From: Candidatus Poribacteria bacterium
GTDB taxonomy: Bacteria > Poribacteria > WGA-4E > WGA-3G
DNA: 39,249 bases
Assembly: GCA_003635315.1 (NCBI GenBank)
Contig: PYJD01000014.1
Coordinates: 1-39,249 of the forward strand
Direction: 5' to 3'
Shown piece after piece: positions 1 through 7,200 of the stretch. Each line of letters begins with the position of its first letter. The stretch's first letter is position 1. A program made the position numbers and the translations under genes. A model generated the notes under the pieces. The model was not told where the DNA came from and made no database searches. It saw nothing but the letters and a program-made list of their open reading frames with translations.

Positions 1-282
1 ATGGAATTGAGTGATAAGGAATGGGAAGTTATCGAACAACTAATACCAGAACCCCCTTCGAATAAACCAGGGAGACCTTGGCGTGGTAATAGAGAAGTGT
101 TAGATGGTATACTCTGGGTGTTGCGAACAGGTGCGCCCTGGCGGGATTTACCAAAAGAGTATCCCCCCTATCAAACCTGTCATCGTCGTTTCCAGCAATG
201 GTCTTCGGATGGAACACTTGAAAATGTCCAAATAGCACTCACAGAAATGCTTGAAAAGCGAAAAAAAAATAAATGTGAGTGA
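1..282 (+). CDS. IS5-type transposase, N-terminal frame (orfA)
   Basis: A 93-residue protein matching the N-terminal, DNA-binding part of IS5/IS1182-like transposases. It opens with the typical 'LSDKEWEVIEQLIPEP' start, followed by 'GILWVLRTGAPWRDLP' (about residues 36-51) and 'CHRRFQQWSSDGTLE' (about 60-74). It stops at 280-282 shortly after a run of nine A (261-269). The downstream frame overlaps it by 32 bases and carries the catalytic residues. Known IS5-group elements make the full transposase by frameshifting or transcript slippage at such runs. Going from this frame to the second needs a +1 (or -2) shift, for example loss of one A. Alone it would lack catalysis and might act as a regulator. 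Confidence 0.85.
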   Translation: MELSDKEWEVIEQLIPEPPSNKPGRPWRGNREVLDGILWVLRTGAPWRDLPKEYPPYQTCHRRFQQWSSDGTLENVQIALTEMLEKRKKNKCE

Positions 283-766
283 GTGTTGTGTTGATGCGAA
301 GTTTGTTCCTGCCAAGAAAGGTGGCACTTGTGTTGGGAAAACGAAGTGTGGTAAGGGGACAAAACTGGTAGCGATTACAGAGAAGAGTGGGAGACCTGTG
401 AGTGTATTGATTACAGATGCTTCTTGTCATGAAGTGCGTTTAGTTGAACCGGCATTGGATGCGTGTTGGACATCGGAATACCCCGCAGTGTTGATAGGGG
501 ACAAAGCCTATGACTCTGATCCTTTAGATGCGTCTTTGAGGAGTCGTGGTGTTGAAATGGTAGCACCGCATAAAAAGAATCGTAAAAGACAGGCGACACA
601 GGATGGTCGGCGTTTACGTCGGTATAAGCATCGTTTCAAAGTAGAAAGATTTTTCAGTTGGTTAGAGGATTTTCGTCGTTTAGTTGTTCGTTGGGAACAT
701 TATGCCGAAAATTATTTAGGTTTTGTACTTCTTGCTTGCATACGAATGTCATTGAAGTATTTATGA
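251..766 (+). CDS. IS5-type transposase, catalytic frame (orfB)
   Basis: The catalytic half of the transposase, open from the overlap with orfA to 766. The DDE residues are visible: the first Asp in 'ECCVDAK', the second in 'IGDKAYDSD' and the Glu in 'FKVERFFSWLEDFRR', followed by the usual 'YLGFVLLACIRMSLKYL' C-terminus. The nominal TTG at 251 lies inside orfA without a convincing ribosome binding site, so I expect translation as an orfA-orfB fusion through the A9 run at 261-269. The catalytic triad and C-terminus look intact, so the element may be functional if the frameshift works; otherwise it is a simple frameshifted pseudogene. Confidence 0.8.
   Translation: MKSEKKINVSECCVDAKFVPAKKGGTCVGKTKCGKGTKLVAITEKSGRPVSVLITDASCHEVRLVEPALDACWTSEYPAVLIGDKAYDSDPLDASLRSRGVEMVAPHKKNRKRQATQDGRRLRRYKHRFKVERFFSWLEDFRRLVVRWEHYAENYLGFVLLACIRMSLKYL
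261..269 (+). other. A9 slippery run, probable frameshift/slippage site
   Basis: Nine consecutive A lie in the overlap of the two transposase frames, upstream of the orfA stop at 280-282. Deleting one A, or a +1 shift, joins the N-terminal and DDE-bearing frames without an intervening stop. Homopolymer A runs are known sites of ribosomal or RNA-polymerase slippage in insertion sequences. A sequencing or assembly length error in the run is the alternative explanation. Confidence 0.55.
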
Positions 767-787
767 GATACGCTGTACTTACTACTA

Positions 788-902
788 ATACCATTTCTAT
801 TTGATTATATGCCATTATATCAAACTCTCCTCTGCAGGCGGGAACTCCGATCCCGATGTTCTTTACAACGGCTAATGGAAAAAGTATTATTAGAAATGGT
901 AT
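788..902. repeat. Palindrome-ended repeat element, copy A (115 bp)
   Basis: The element is bounded by perfect 12-bp inverted repeats, ataccatttcta at 788-799 and its complement at 891-902. Inside are a stretch ending in 'ctcctctgcaggcggg' and 'aactccgatcccgatg'. The same order of blocks is found at 6865-7111 (copy B), with a diverged reverse-strand relative near 35170-35225. There is no coding potential of its own. It resembles a MITE or another non-autonomous palindromic repeat. It begins 22 bp after the transposase stop, so it could also be related to that insertion sequence. It fills most of the gap before the glycosyltransferase gene. Confidence 0.7.
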
Positions 903-982
903 AAATTCGACTATAAAACTGAATTGGTATCAGTGCAATAATTCATACAGTTTGAAACTTTATACTAAAGTAGAATTCTACT

Positions 983-2659
983 TTATGGATCAAGTGATAA
1001 TGACTTTAATTCGTTCGGTCCTGCCTCATACAGGTATGCATCTCTTCCCACGAAATATTGCTCGTAGACCTTCTTCCAATCGCTATTAGTCAACCGCCAA
1101 CGGGGAGCAGGTCCAAGCTTAAAATAGACAATATCCGCTTCTTCCAAACTATCAAACGGATAATCACCAATGGGAGCATCTCTGGTTCCTGGAATAAAAA
1201 CAACAGCGTTTTTAAGTTTTTCTTTCTTAACAAGGGGTGGTAACTTCTGATAGACTCTACTCCAATTCTCATATACCTTCCCAATCCGGACATAATTCCA
1301 AACAGTATTCACGCAGAAAATACCTGTAAATATACCTGCAATATAACATATTGCTACAGTATACGCGATTTTATCTTTCAAAATTGGTCTCTTTAACCGT
1401 TCAAATTTAAGACGTTCATAAACAATTAACATCCCACGTGCTATAAGTGGTATAAACCCAAGAAATATGGCTTCTGTATAATATCTTGCACTCACAGGTG
1501 TGAATCCCCATGTAGATCCCTCAAAATAAAAGAAGGCATAAAGCAGAAGACTCCCAACTATAAGAGCAATACATAATACATCAAATCTGTTCCGTGATTT
1601 ATGAAATAGCGGTAGAATAGCAAGAAACCACGGGATCAATAGGGGTAGAAAGTCTATCAGAAATCCAAGTGAAAAATTCGGTTTATCAAGAAGTGTCGGA
1701 CGATAGTCTCCCCAACCAAGGGCATTAAAACTTAGACAAGGTAATATATTTCGCCATGTCCTCTTAATTGCCCATTCAGGTTTAAACATGAAAGCATGGT
1801 CAAGATTCGGATCGTAACCTTCCATCCGTTTACCAAATCCAATTTTATCATAAGGTTGTGCAGCAGTATGTGTGAATGTAAACGGATCTCCTGTAAAGTG
1901 AGAATTCCAAGCCATACACACGAAAACCATCAAGGCAAATGGTATAAGGAATATTCCCAACCGGACTATCAACTGTCCTCGTGCTGGTATATCCTCCTGA
2001 TTTCCCGTATCAACTTCAGATAACTTACCCAATACTATTGGTTTATATAGATGATAGAGAACAAATCCTCCTCCGATAACACCAAACACAATCGCAGAGA
2101 GTGGTCGTGTATTAAATGCGTACCCCAAGGAAAAACCTGATATGAGCGGATAAACTAATTTTCCTGATCCTTTTAATGTACGTACAAGTGTAAATAGGAA
2201 CAGTGTTAGATAGAATCGACTCACTGGTTCACTGAACCATGTTGATCCCATCCCAGCAGTTGCCGGGGAAATCAGTGCAACAACTACAGCTATTATGGCA
2301 ATCGGTTTTCCGTATGTTTCTCTCAGAAGTAGGAATAATAGATACAGGGCACCACCTGTGGCAAGTGCAGGTATAAGCCAAGGAGCATTAACAAACACAC
2401 CGAACATTAACATCAAGGCGTTACCAAAAGGATATTTGGAATACCATTTTCCATTGAGAATGTTTATATGTGGAGAAGAAGATAGTCCGTATTCAGGAGG
2501 TTCAGGCATTGAGATTTTACCAGAAGCAAACAACTTTGCCTGAAAGAGATAGGATACCGTATCGGGTTCAAAATAAGAAAAATCGAGATATATGCCACTT
2601 AGGATGATTGAGAGTAGTACGCCGAATATGGATATAATTAGAATAGTCTTGTTTTTCAT
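983..2659 (-). CDS. Polytopic GT-C type glycosyltransferase
   Basis: A 558-residue integral membrane protein with about ten hydrophobic segments spread over residues 1-450. The organisation is that of GT-C glycosyltransferases (ArnT/PMT/GT39-like), which move sugars or mannose from polyprenyl-phosphate carriers on the outer face of the inner membrane. The first extracytoplasmic loop follows helix 1 and contains 'FEPDTVSYLFQAKLFASG'; its acidic E-x-D type residues sit where GT-C enzymes carry the catalytic or metal-binding acid. A soluble domain of roughly 100 residues ends the protein. Acceptor and donor cannot be read from the sequence. It is divergent from the promoter-bearing gene at 2833 and not in an obvious operon. 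The ATG has only a weak upstream purine stretch. Confidence 0.7.
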   Translation of the reverse strand: MKNKTILIISIFGVLLSIILSGIYLDFSYFEPDTVSYLFQAKLFASGKISMPEPPEYGLSSSPHINILNGKWYSKYPFGNALMLMFGVFVNAPWLIPALATGGALYLLFLLLRETYGKPIAIIAVVVALISPATAGMGSTWFSEPVSRFYLTLFLFTLVRTLKGSGKLVYPLISGFSLGYAFNTRPLSAIVFGVIGGGFVLYHLYKPIVLGKLSEVDTGNQEDIPARGQLIVRLGIFLIPFALMVFVCMAWNSHFTGDPFTFTHTAAQPYDKIGFGKRMEGYDPNLDHAFMFKPEWAIKRTWRNILPCLSFNALGWGDYRPTLLDKPNFSLGFLIDFLPLLIPWFLAILPLFHKSRNRFDVLCIALIVGSLLLYAFFYFEGSTWGFTPVSARYYTEAIFLGFIPLIARGMLIVYERLKFERLKRPILKDKIAYTVAICYIAGIFTGIFCVNTVWNYVRIGKVYENWSRVYQKLPPLVKKEKLKNAVVFIPGTRDAPIGDYPFDSLEEADIVYFKLGPAPRWRLTNSDWKKVYEQYFVGRDAYLYEAGPNELKSLSLDP

Positions 2660-2752
2660 CTTTTAAAATTCATTCTTCTTGTAGACAGTTAGAATTGTAT
2701 CATCTTTTAGATACTAATTCTTTTGCCTGTTTAAAACCTACCTGTTTTTTCT

Positions 2753-2780
2753 TTGACACACACATTAGATATGATACAAT
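2753..2780 (+). promoter_or_regulatory. Sigma70-type promoter for the triple-DUF5069 gene
   Basis: A perfect -35 box TTGACA (2753-2758) and a -10 box TACAAT (2775-2780, five of six consensus bases) are separated by 16 bases. Transcription would begin near 2787, about 46 bases before the ATG at 2833. Because the boxes lie inside the upstream open extension of that reading frame, they also argue for the later start codon. Confidence 0.7.
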
Positions 2781-2832
2781 ACCGTTAGCAACAGAATATC
2801 ACATTATTGAACAAATTGAAAGGATACGAATT

Positions 2833-4116
2833 ATGGATTTAAGACGTCAACCACCGCGTAGACCGACTAATTTAGGAGTTGCAGGGATTGTCGGAGCTGC
2901 CCGTATGACAGACAAAGCTCGGGCATATAACGCAGAAACTCTTGATGACTTTGTTTATGGTAAGGAATCAGGATTAGATATGCGTATTCTTAAGTTTTTG
3001 AGTATTTCTCCGGACGAATTCGCAGAAGCAGCTGACGAAAATGATGATGAAGCACTCGGTAAATGGATGCTTGAACAGGGAAATAAATCTACTGAACAAA
3101 TTGATGAATTCAACCGAAAAGAACTGGAGAGAATTCCTGCTGATAGAAAACATAAGCGAATGTTGGAGGAACGACTCGCTAAATATGCCCCCGGACGAAC
3201 AGACATTACTACTGTCTTACAATCAATTGAACTGGACGACTGGGGATGTTATTGGCAGGTGGACCTCACAGAACGTCCCCCACGGAGCGCTCGTTCAAGA
3301 GACATTGCAGGTATATGCGGTGTAGCACGCATGGCAGATAAGGCGCGCGCAGAACGTGCTGAGAAAATAGGTGAGTACAAATTTGGTGATATTTCTGGAC
3401 AAGATGTCCGAATTTTAGAATTCTTAGGTGTTTCTGCAGAGACATTCCAGGAAGCCGCTGTGAAGAATCCTAATGATATTGAAATTGGTGAATGGGTACA
3501 GGAAAATTGCAACAAGACCCAGGATGAAATACATGCATATAATCAAGCAATGGTAAATCGTGGACCCGATGAAACATCCCGAGAGCGGTTTGAAGCACGC
3601 CGGCAAGAAGTGGCTCCTACAAGAACTGATATTAATACATGGGTTGCATTACAAGACTTGGATGATGAACAAAGTTTTGGTATTGTCGACCTGCAACGAC
3701 GTGCTCCCCGCAGTCCATACAACACAGATGTAAATGGTATGGTACACCTTGCACGGTTGATTGATAAAGGCAGAGCATTTATCGGTAATACATTAGGTGA
3801 GTATTTCTATGCTGAGGATTCAGGTATTGATCGTGCAACTCTTGGGTTTCTTGGTGTTACACCTGCTGATTTTACCGAGGCATTGAAGGAATATTCGACT
3901 GATCAGGAGATTGAATCGTGGTTGAAGGAGAATAATCCAAAGAGCGAAGAGGAGATTCAAGAATTTAATAAAAAAATGACACAAATGGGACCAGAAAATG
4001 AGCGATATAAAGCAATGATGGCTAATATGTTACGAAAACTTGGTACCGATCGATCCGATATTAATACCTGGTTTGCTTTGATGGATCTTGATGATGAAAA
4101 GACCTTTGCTGTTTAG
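2833..4116 (+). CDS. Protein of three tandem DUF5069 domains
   Basis: A 427-residue soluble protein made of three homologous units of about 142 residues (1-142, 143-284, 285-427). Each unit starts with [MV]DL-x-R-x-P-R, then 'ARM-x-DKAR' or 'ARLIDKGR', then 'EFLGV' or 'FLGVTP', and ends with R[TS]DI[NT]T followed by 'LDDE'. This is the pattern I know as DUF5069, normally a single small domain of unknown function found in Verrucomicrobia, Planctomycetes and related bacteria. The frame is open further upstream, but the ATG at 2833 has 'aaagga' 8-12 bases before it, begins exactly at the first domain and follows the promoter at 2753. There is no signal peptide. It leads a forward group with a beta-helix protein and a PhyH dioxygenase. 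Function is unknown. Confidence 0.8.
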   Translation: MDLRRQPPRRPTNLGVAGIVGAARMTDKARAYNAETLDDFVYGKESGLDMRILKFLSISPDEFAEAADENDDEALGKWMLEQGNKSTEQIDEFNRKELERIPADRKHKRMLEERLAKYAPGRTDITTVLQSIELDDWGCYWQVDLTERPPRSARSRDIAGICGVARMADKARAERAEKIGEYKFGDISGQDVRILEFLGVSAETFQEAAVKNPNDIEIGEWVQENCNKTQDEIHAYNQAMVNRGPDETSRERFEARRQEVAPTRTDINTWVALQDLDDEQSFGIVDLQRRAPRSPYNTDVNGMVHLARLIDKGRAFIGNTLGEYFYAEDSGIDRATLGFLGVTPADFTEALKEYSTDQEIESWLKENNPKSEEEIQEFNKKMTQMGPENERYKAMMANMLRKLGTDRSDINTWFALMDLDDEKTFAV

Positions 4117-4146
4117 GTATTTCATACAATTCTTCTGGAGAAATGC

Positions 4147-5412
4147 ATGAAAAACATGGATGCCATCGAAGATCTTCAGTCAGGTAAGACTACCGTTGCT
4201 AATGCAGCATGGTGGGGATTCGATCCTGAAGATGCAACAGATGCTTTGCAATCCGCAATTGATTCTGGGGCACAACGATTGATCGTACCAAATATGCGGT
4301 CTGATTGGGTGGTACGTCCCATAAAACTCGCCAGTAATCAAGAAATTATTTTTGAACGCGGTACCGTCATCTCTGCCAAACGCGGTGAATACCGTGGTGG
4401 TGGTGATTCCCTATTCACAGCACAAGATGTTCAGAATCTTACCATACGCGGATACGGCGCAACCTTCCGTATGTGGAAACAGGACTATATCAATGGACTT
4501 GTCCTTGAACAACTTGATTGGCACCGTTGGTACGGACAATATCCAAAAGCCGAATGGCGTATGACGCTTTCTATTCGGGGTTCCAAGAATATTAATGTAT
4601 TCGGGCTGACACTAAAAGATAGCGGGGGTGATGGCATATATGTTGATGGTGGTAAGGATAGGAGATATTCTGAAAACGTCCATCTACGAGATATTATCTG
4701 CGACAACCATTATCGACAAGGCATCAGTGTTATTAGTGCTGAAAATCTTACTGTCGAGAACTGTGAATTTTCAAATACATGGGGCACACCCCCAGCATCA
4801 GGTGTAGACATTGAGCCTGATTTAGCCGACCAAAGAATTAAAAATATCGTTTTCTCAGGTTGTAGATTTATTGATAATGTCGGCGACGGGATTGAAGTTT
4901 TCTTGGCACACACATCCAGCCAAACTGAAGACGTATCACTCCTCTTTAAAGATTGTTATGTAAGTAGTCATCATGGAACGGGTATCCGTGTCACGAAAGT
5001 CGGAGATGACGGTCCTGCCGGAAGGATTGAATTTGAAAACTGCACAGTTGATACCACTGTTGGTTATGGTATAAAGGTTCAGGAGAAATCTTTAAAGGGT
5101 GCACGGGTAACCTTTACCAATTGTAATGTGATTAACGCAGCACAAGATCAGCAGTTTGGCGGAGAATGGTCACCCATATCGTTATCCCTACCCCAGCCAG
5201 ATATTGTGCAGACAATGGGAGGTATTGATTTTATCAACTGTTTTGTTGAAGATAATCGCAACCGTCCAGCTGTCGAATTCACACAACCCAAGAGTGATTT
5301 TCCTCTACACGATATTACCGGAGATATTACGGTATTGAATCAAAACGGGGTCTACGCAGAATTAGGAAAAGACGGTGAAAAATTATCAATAAACATTCAA
5401 GAATGTCAATAG
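4147..5412 (+). CDS. Right-handed parallel beta-helix (pectate-lyase-like) protein
   Basis: A 421-residue protein with the opening of the pectate-lyase-superfamily/glycosyl-hydrolase-28-like fold. A region around residues 20-50 ('DATDALQSAIDSGAQRLIVP') is followed by successive short strands with the spacing of a parallel beta helix: 'NINVFGLTLKDSGGDGIYVDGG', 'ENLTVENCEFSNTWG', 'IVFSGCRFIDNVGDGIEVF', 'GRIEFENCTVDTTVGYGIKV', 'GARVTFTNCNVINA'. Such proteins bind or cleave polysaccharides. No signal peptide is present, so it would act in the cytoplasm or leave by an unrecognised route. The ATG at 4147 has 'tctggag' upstream. It ends 9 bases before the PhyH gene, which suggests co-transcription. 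Substrate and catalytic residues cannot be assigned. Confidence 0.75.
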   Translation: MKNMDAIEDLQSGKTTVANAAWWGFDPEDATDALQSAIDSGAQRLIVPNMRSDWVVRPIKLASNQEIIFERGTVISAKRGEYRGGGDSLFTAQDVQNLTIRGYGATFRMWKQDYINGLVLEQLDWHRWYGQYPKAEWRMTLSIRGSKNINVFGLTLKDSGGDGIYVDGGKDRRYSENVHLRDIICDNHYRQGISVISAENLTVENCEFSNTWGTPPASGVDIEPDLADQRIKNIVFSGCRFIDNVGDGIEVFLAHTSSQTEDVSLLFKDCYVSSHHGTGIRVTKVGDDGPAGRIEFENCTVDTTVGYGIKVQEKSLKGARVTFTNCNVINAAQDQQFGGEWSPISLSLPQPDIVQTMGGIDFINCFVEDNRNRPAVEFTQPKSDFPLHDITGDITVLNQNGVYAELGKDGEKLSINIQECQ

Positions 5413-5421
5413 AACGCAATC

Positions 5422-6252
5422 ATGTCAAATGCACAAACACTTCCGGCTGAACCCTTATCCCAAAAGGAACTTAACCCTATATTGGATGATTTCTACCAAA
5501 ATGGGGTTACAATTATCCGAAATGTGCTTTCACATGATGAGTGTAGACGTATTGTTACACGTATTGACGAAATCTTCGCGGAACCTTACTTCCTGCAGAT
5601 GCGGAATGTTAAAGCCACAAGACAAGATGGGAAAGATCCAATCGTCATCCATCGGCTTTTTGAATGTGATTATCTGTTTCGCGATTTACTGGTACGTGAA
5701 CCCATCATTAGTATCGCAGAGACGGTATTGGGTGAACACTGCCACTGTATAGCACAAGGGTGTATACTCAATAGGAAAGATTTAGGTATCAACCGATTTC
5801 ACATAGATGACTGTGTTGAATTTCCAATCACACCGGAAATGGATCGGCATGATCCCAGATTGAGAATGCCTGTACTTCGCATGTCCGTACAAATTGCTTT
5901 GACAGACCAAAATGAGGTTAAGTATGGTCCCTCCGAATTCGTCCCAGGGAGCCACTATTCTGGTAGACAACCAGATGATCCAGATAACCCAACCTTTGAA
6001 GGTAAAAAACCTGTTTCACTTCTAATGAACGCGGGAGATTTGTATCTCCTCAACGGACAGACATGGCATCGCGGAGCTCCTAACCAAACAGATAGAGTTC
6101 GTTATCTCTTCCATCAAGTTTATGGACAACGTTTTGTCGCACAACGCTTCTGGCCATACCTAAACTATCGTATACCTGATTATGTATTAGACGGTGCAGA
6201 TGAACGTCTTCTAAGGATTCTCGGCAAGCATCCAGAAATGGCATACGGATAA
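5422..6252 (+). CDS. Phytanoyl-CoA dioxygenase (PhyH) family Fe(II)/2-oxoglutarate oxygenase
   Basis: A 276-residue member of the PhyH superfamily, in which Fe(II) and 2-oxoglutarate drive hydroxylation of small molecules. The iron-binding facial triad is visible: H127-x-D129 in 'NRFHIDD' and H216 in 'QTWHRGAP', with R225 or R227 ('TDRVR') positioned to hold 2-oxoglutarate. The N-terminal 'YQNGVTIIRNVLS' is also typical. The length and intact residues suggest an active enzyme; the substrate is unknown because this family diversifies widely in sponge-associated and marine bacteria. It starts 9 bases after the beta-helix gene and probably shares its transcript. The enzyme is soluble and cytoplasmic. 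Confidence 0.88.
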   Translation: MSNAQTLPAEPLSQKELNPILDDFYQNGVTIIRNVLSHDECRRIVTRIDEIFAEPYFLQMRNVKATRQDGKDPIVIHRLFECDYLFRDLLVREPIISIAETVLGEHCHCIAQGCILNRKDLGINRFHIDDCVEFPITPEMDRHDPRLRMPVLRMSVQIALTDQNEVKYGPSEFVPGSHYSGRQPDDPDNPTFEGKKPVSLLMNAGDLYLLNGQTWHRGAPNQTDRVRYLFHQVYGQRFVAQRFWPYLNYRIPDYVLDGADERLLRILGKHPEMAYG

Positions 6253-6315
6253 ACACCAAAATATAACATATTGAACATAACACATATCATCATTTATATC
6301 ACAGAGGTATCCCCA

Positions 6316-6786
6316 ATGGATGACTATAATAGCAATACCTTACTGGAATCCAGTGGACTAATTCAAAATATGTCAAAATACTTATATCATGGGAGCAAAC
6401 AATCTTTCAAAAAATTAATAAAACAAAAAGCGATTGCACCACCTGGAAGACCGCCTGAAGAGGCATTAGATGCAATATACCTTACACCGGATTTTCTATT
6501 CGCGTTGGCTTGTGCTGCCAGACCACCCGGTACATCAAATATAGATCTGGTTAGACGAATCATCTCCTTTCAATATCCTGATCAGTTTAATCCAGACGAG
6601 ACCATTTATATCTATTTCGTTGACCCAATAGGTATACCAGAAGAAAAGAAAATACATATTGATCCATGGCAAATCGCTGTGATTGAGGATGAAATTACAC
6701 CTGCTAAAATTGAAACATACAAGTCTGGAGATCTGTTAAAACACTATAAGGTTGTTGATGAATTACCTAAGGATCAAGATGAATAG
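6316..6786 (+). CDS. Small protein with possible ADP-ribosyltransferase-like fold
   Basis: A 156-residue protein. I start it at the ATG at 6316, which has AGAGG eight bases upstream; an in-frame ATG at 6271 exists but has no ribosome binding site. Residues 22-26 'YLYHGS' followed at about 54-67 by 'IYLTPDFLFALACA' resemble the H...Y layout of compact ADP-ribosyltransferase/RNA 2'-phosphotransferase-type folds (YHG-S ... Y-x-T-x-x-x-x-A-x-x-[FYC]A). In these H25 and Y55 would contact NAD+. A third catalytic residue is not obvious. This is fold recognition by eye, not a family assignment. It follows the PhyH gene by 63 bases and precedes a repeat element. It could instead be an uncharacterised conserved protein unrelated to NAD. 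Confidence 0.55.
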   Translation: MDDYNSNTLLESSGLIQNMSKYLYHGSKQSFKKLIKQKAIAPPGRPPEEALDAIYLTPDFLFALACAARPPGTSNIDLVRRIISFQYPDQFNPDETIYIYFVDPIGIPEEKKIHIDPWQIAVIEDEITPAKIETYKSGDLLKHYKVVDELPKDQDE

Positions 6787-6864
6787 GGTATGTAGATCCA
6801 CCTCACAAATGCAAAGATAAGAGTATTATTTATGATTACTTAAGTTGAACAAGTTTCATAAATC

Positions 6865-7111
6865 ATACCATTTCAATTTGATTATATACCATTATATCAC
6901 TCTCTCCTCTGTAGGCGGGGAATGCCAATAAGGCATTCATACCCGGTGAATGCTAAATAGCATTCATACCCGGTGAATGCTAAATAGCATTCATACCCGG
7001 GGAATGTCTAAATGACATTCATACCGTTGATTCCTTGATTCCTTGATTTGAACTCCGATTCCCGATCTTCATTACAACAGTTAATGGAAATACTATTATT
7101 TGAAATGGTAT
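6865..7111. repeat. Palindrome-ended repeat element, copy B (247 bp) with internal array
   Basis: The ends are perfect 12-bp inverted repeats: ataccatttcaa at 6865-6876 and its complement at 7100-7111. The left arm (to about 6915) and right arm (about 7050-7111) match copy A at 788-902 through shared blocks 'ctcctctgtaggcggg', 'aactccgattcccgat' and 'ttacaacagttaatgg'. Copy B is longer because it holds four tandem palindromic units (6916-7025) and a short ttgattcc repeat (7027-7049) between the arms. The terminal repeats differ from copy A in a symmetric, complementary way (cta/tag versus caa/ttg). It occupies most of the 6787-7200 intergenic gap. Confidence 0.8.
6916..7025. repeat. Four tandem 27-28 bp palindromic units with covarying stems
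   Basis: Units lie at 6916-6943, 6944-6970, 6971-6997 and 6998-7025, each ending in 'cattcatacc'. Each contains a self-complementary core. The stem is gaatgcc/ggcattc in unit 1, tgaatgcta/tagcattca in units 2 and 3, and gaatgtc/gacattc in unit 4. Sequence differences between units are matched on both arms, so pairing is kept. In units 2-3 the right arm of one unit can also pair with the left arm of the next (loop of seven bases), so alternative hairpins are possible. There are no spacers, so this is not a CRISPR array. Confidence 0.85.
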
Positions 7112-7200
7112 CATTACTAAAATACGGTTTTACAAACGCGACTTTTCGACAAGGAAAACCATACCTTTTACTTTCGATACACAGCAAAGGAGTATATTTA

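Larger units (their letters stand above)
1..766 (+). mobile_element. IS5-family-like insertion sequence (5' end outside window)
   Basis: Two overlapping frames together encode a DDE transposase with the usual N-terminal DUF4096-type domain and C-terminal catalytic domain. The window begins exactly at the ATG, so the left terminal repeat is not visible. No clear matching right end could be defined after the stop at 766. The element ends somewhere between 767 and about 800, just before or at the start of the palindromic element at 788. Whether that repeat is part of the insertion sequence or only its neighbour cannot be decided without the left end. Confidence 0.75.

Noticed and set aside
856..1089. 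Forward reading frame of 77 codons over the repeat and the glycosyltransferase 3' end
   Set aside because: No family likeness, no ribosome binding site, and it overlaps the repeat element and the end of a real gene on the other strand.
2695..2832. Longer N-terminus of the triple-DUF5069 protein
   Set aside because: The extension contains the promoter, has no ribosome binding site, and the first domain begins exactly at the ATG at 2833.
6916..7025. CRISPR array
   Set aside because: The 27-28 bp units are directly adjacent with no unique spacers, and no cas genes are present.
7048..7200. Upstream extension of the BNR propeller gene
   Set aside because: It lies inside the non-coding repeat element; the ATG at 7201 has a good ribosome binding site.
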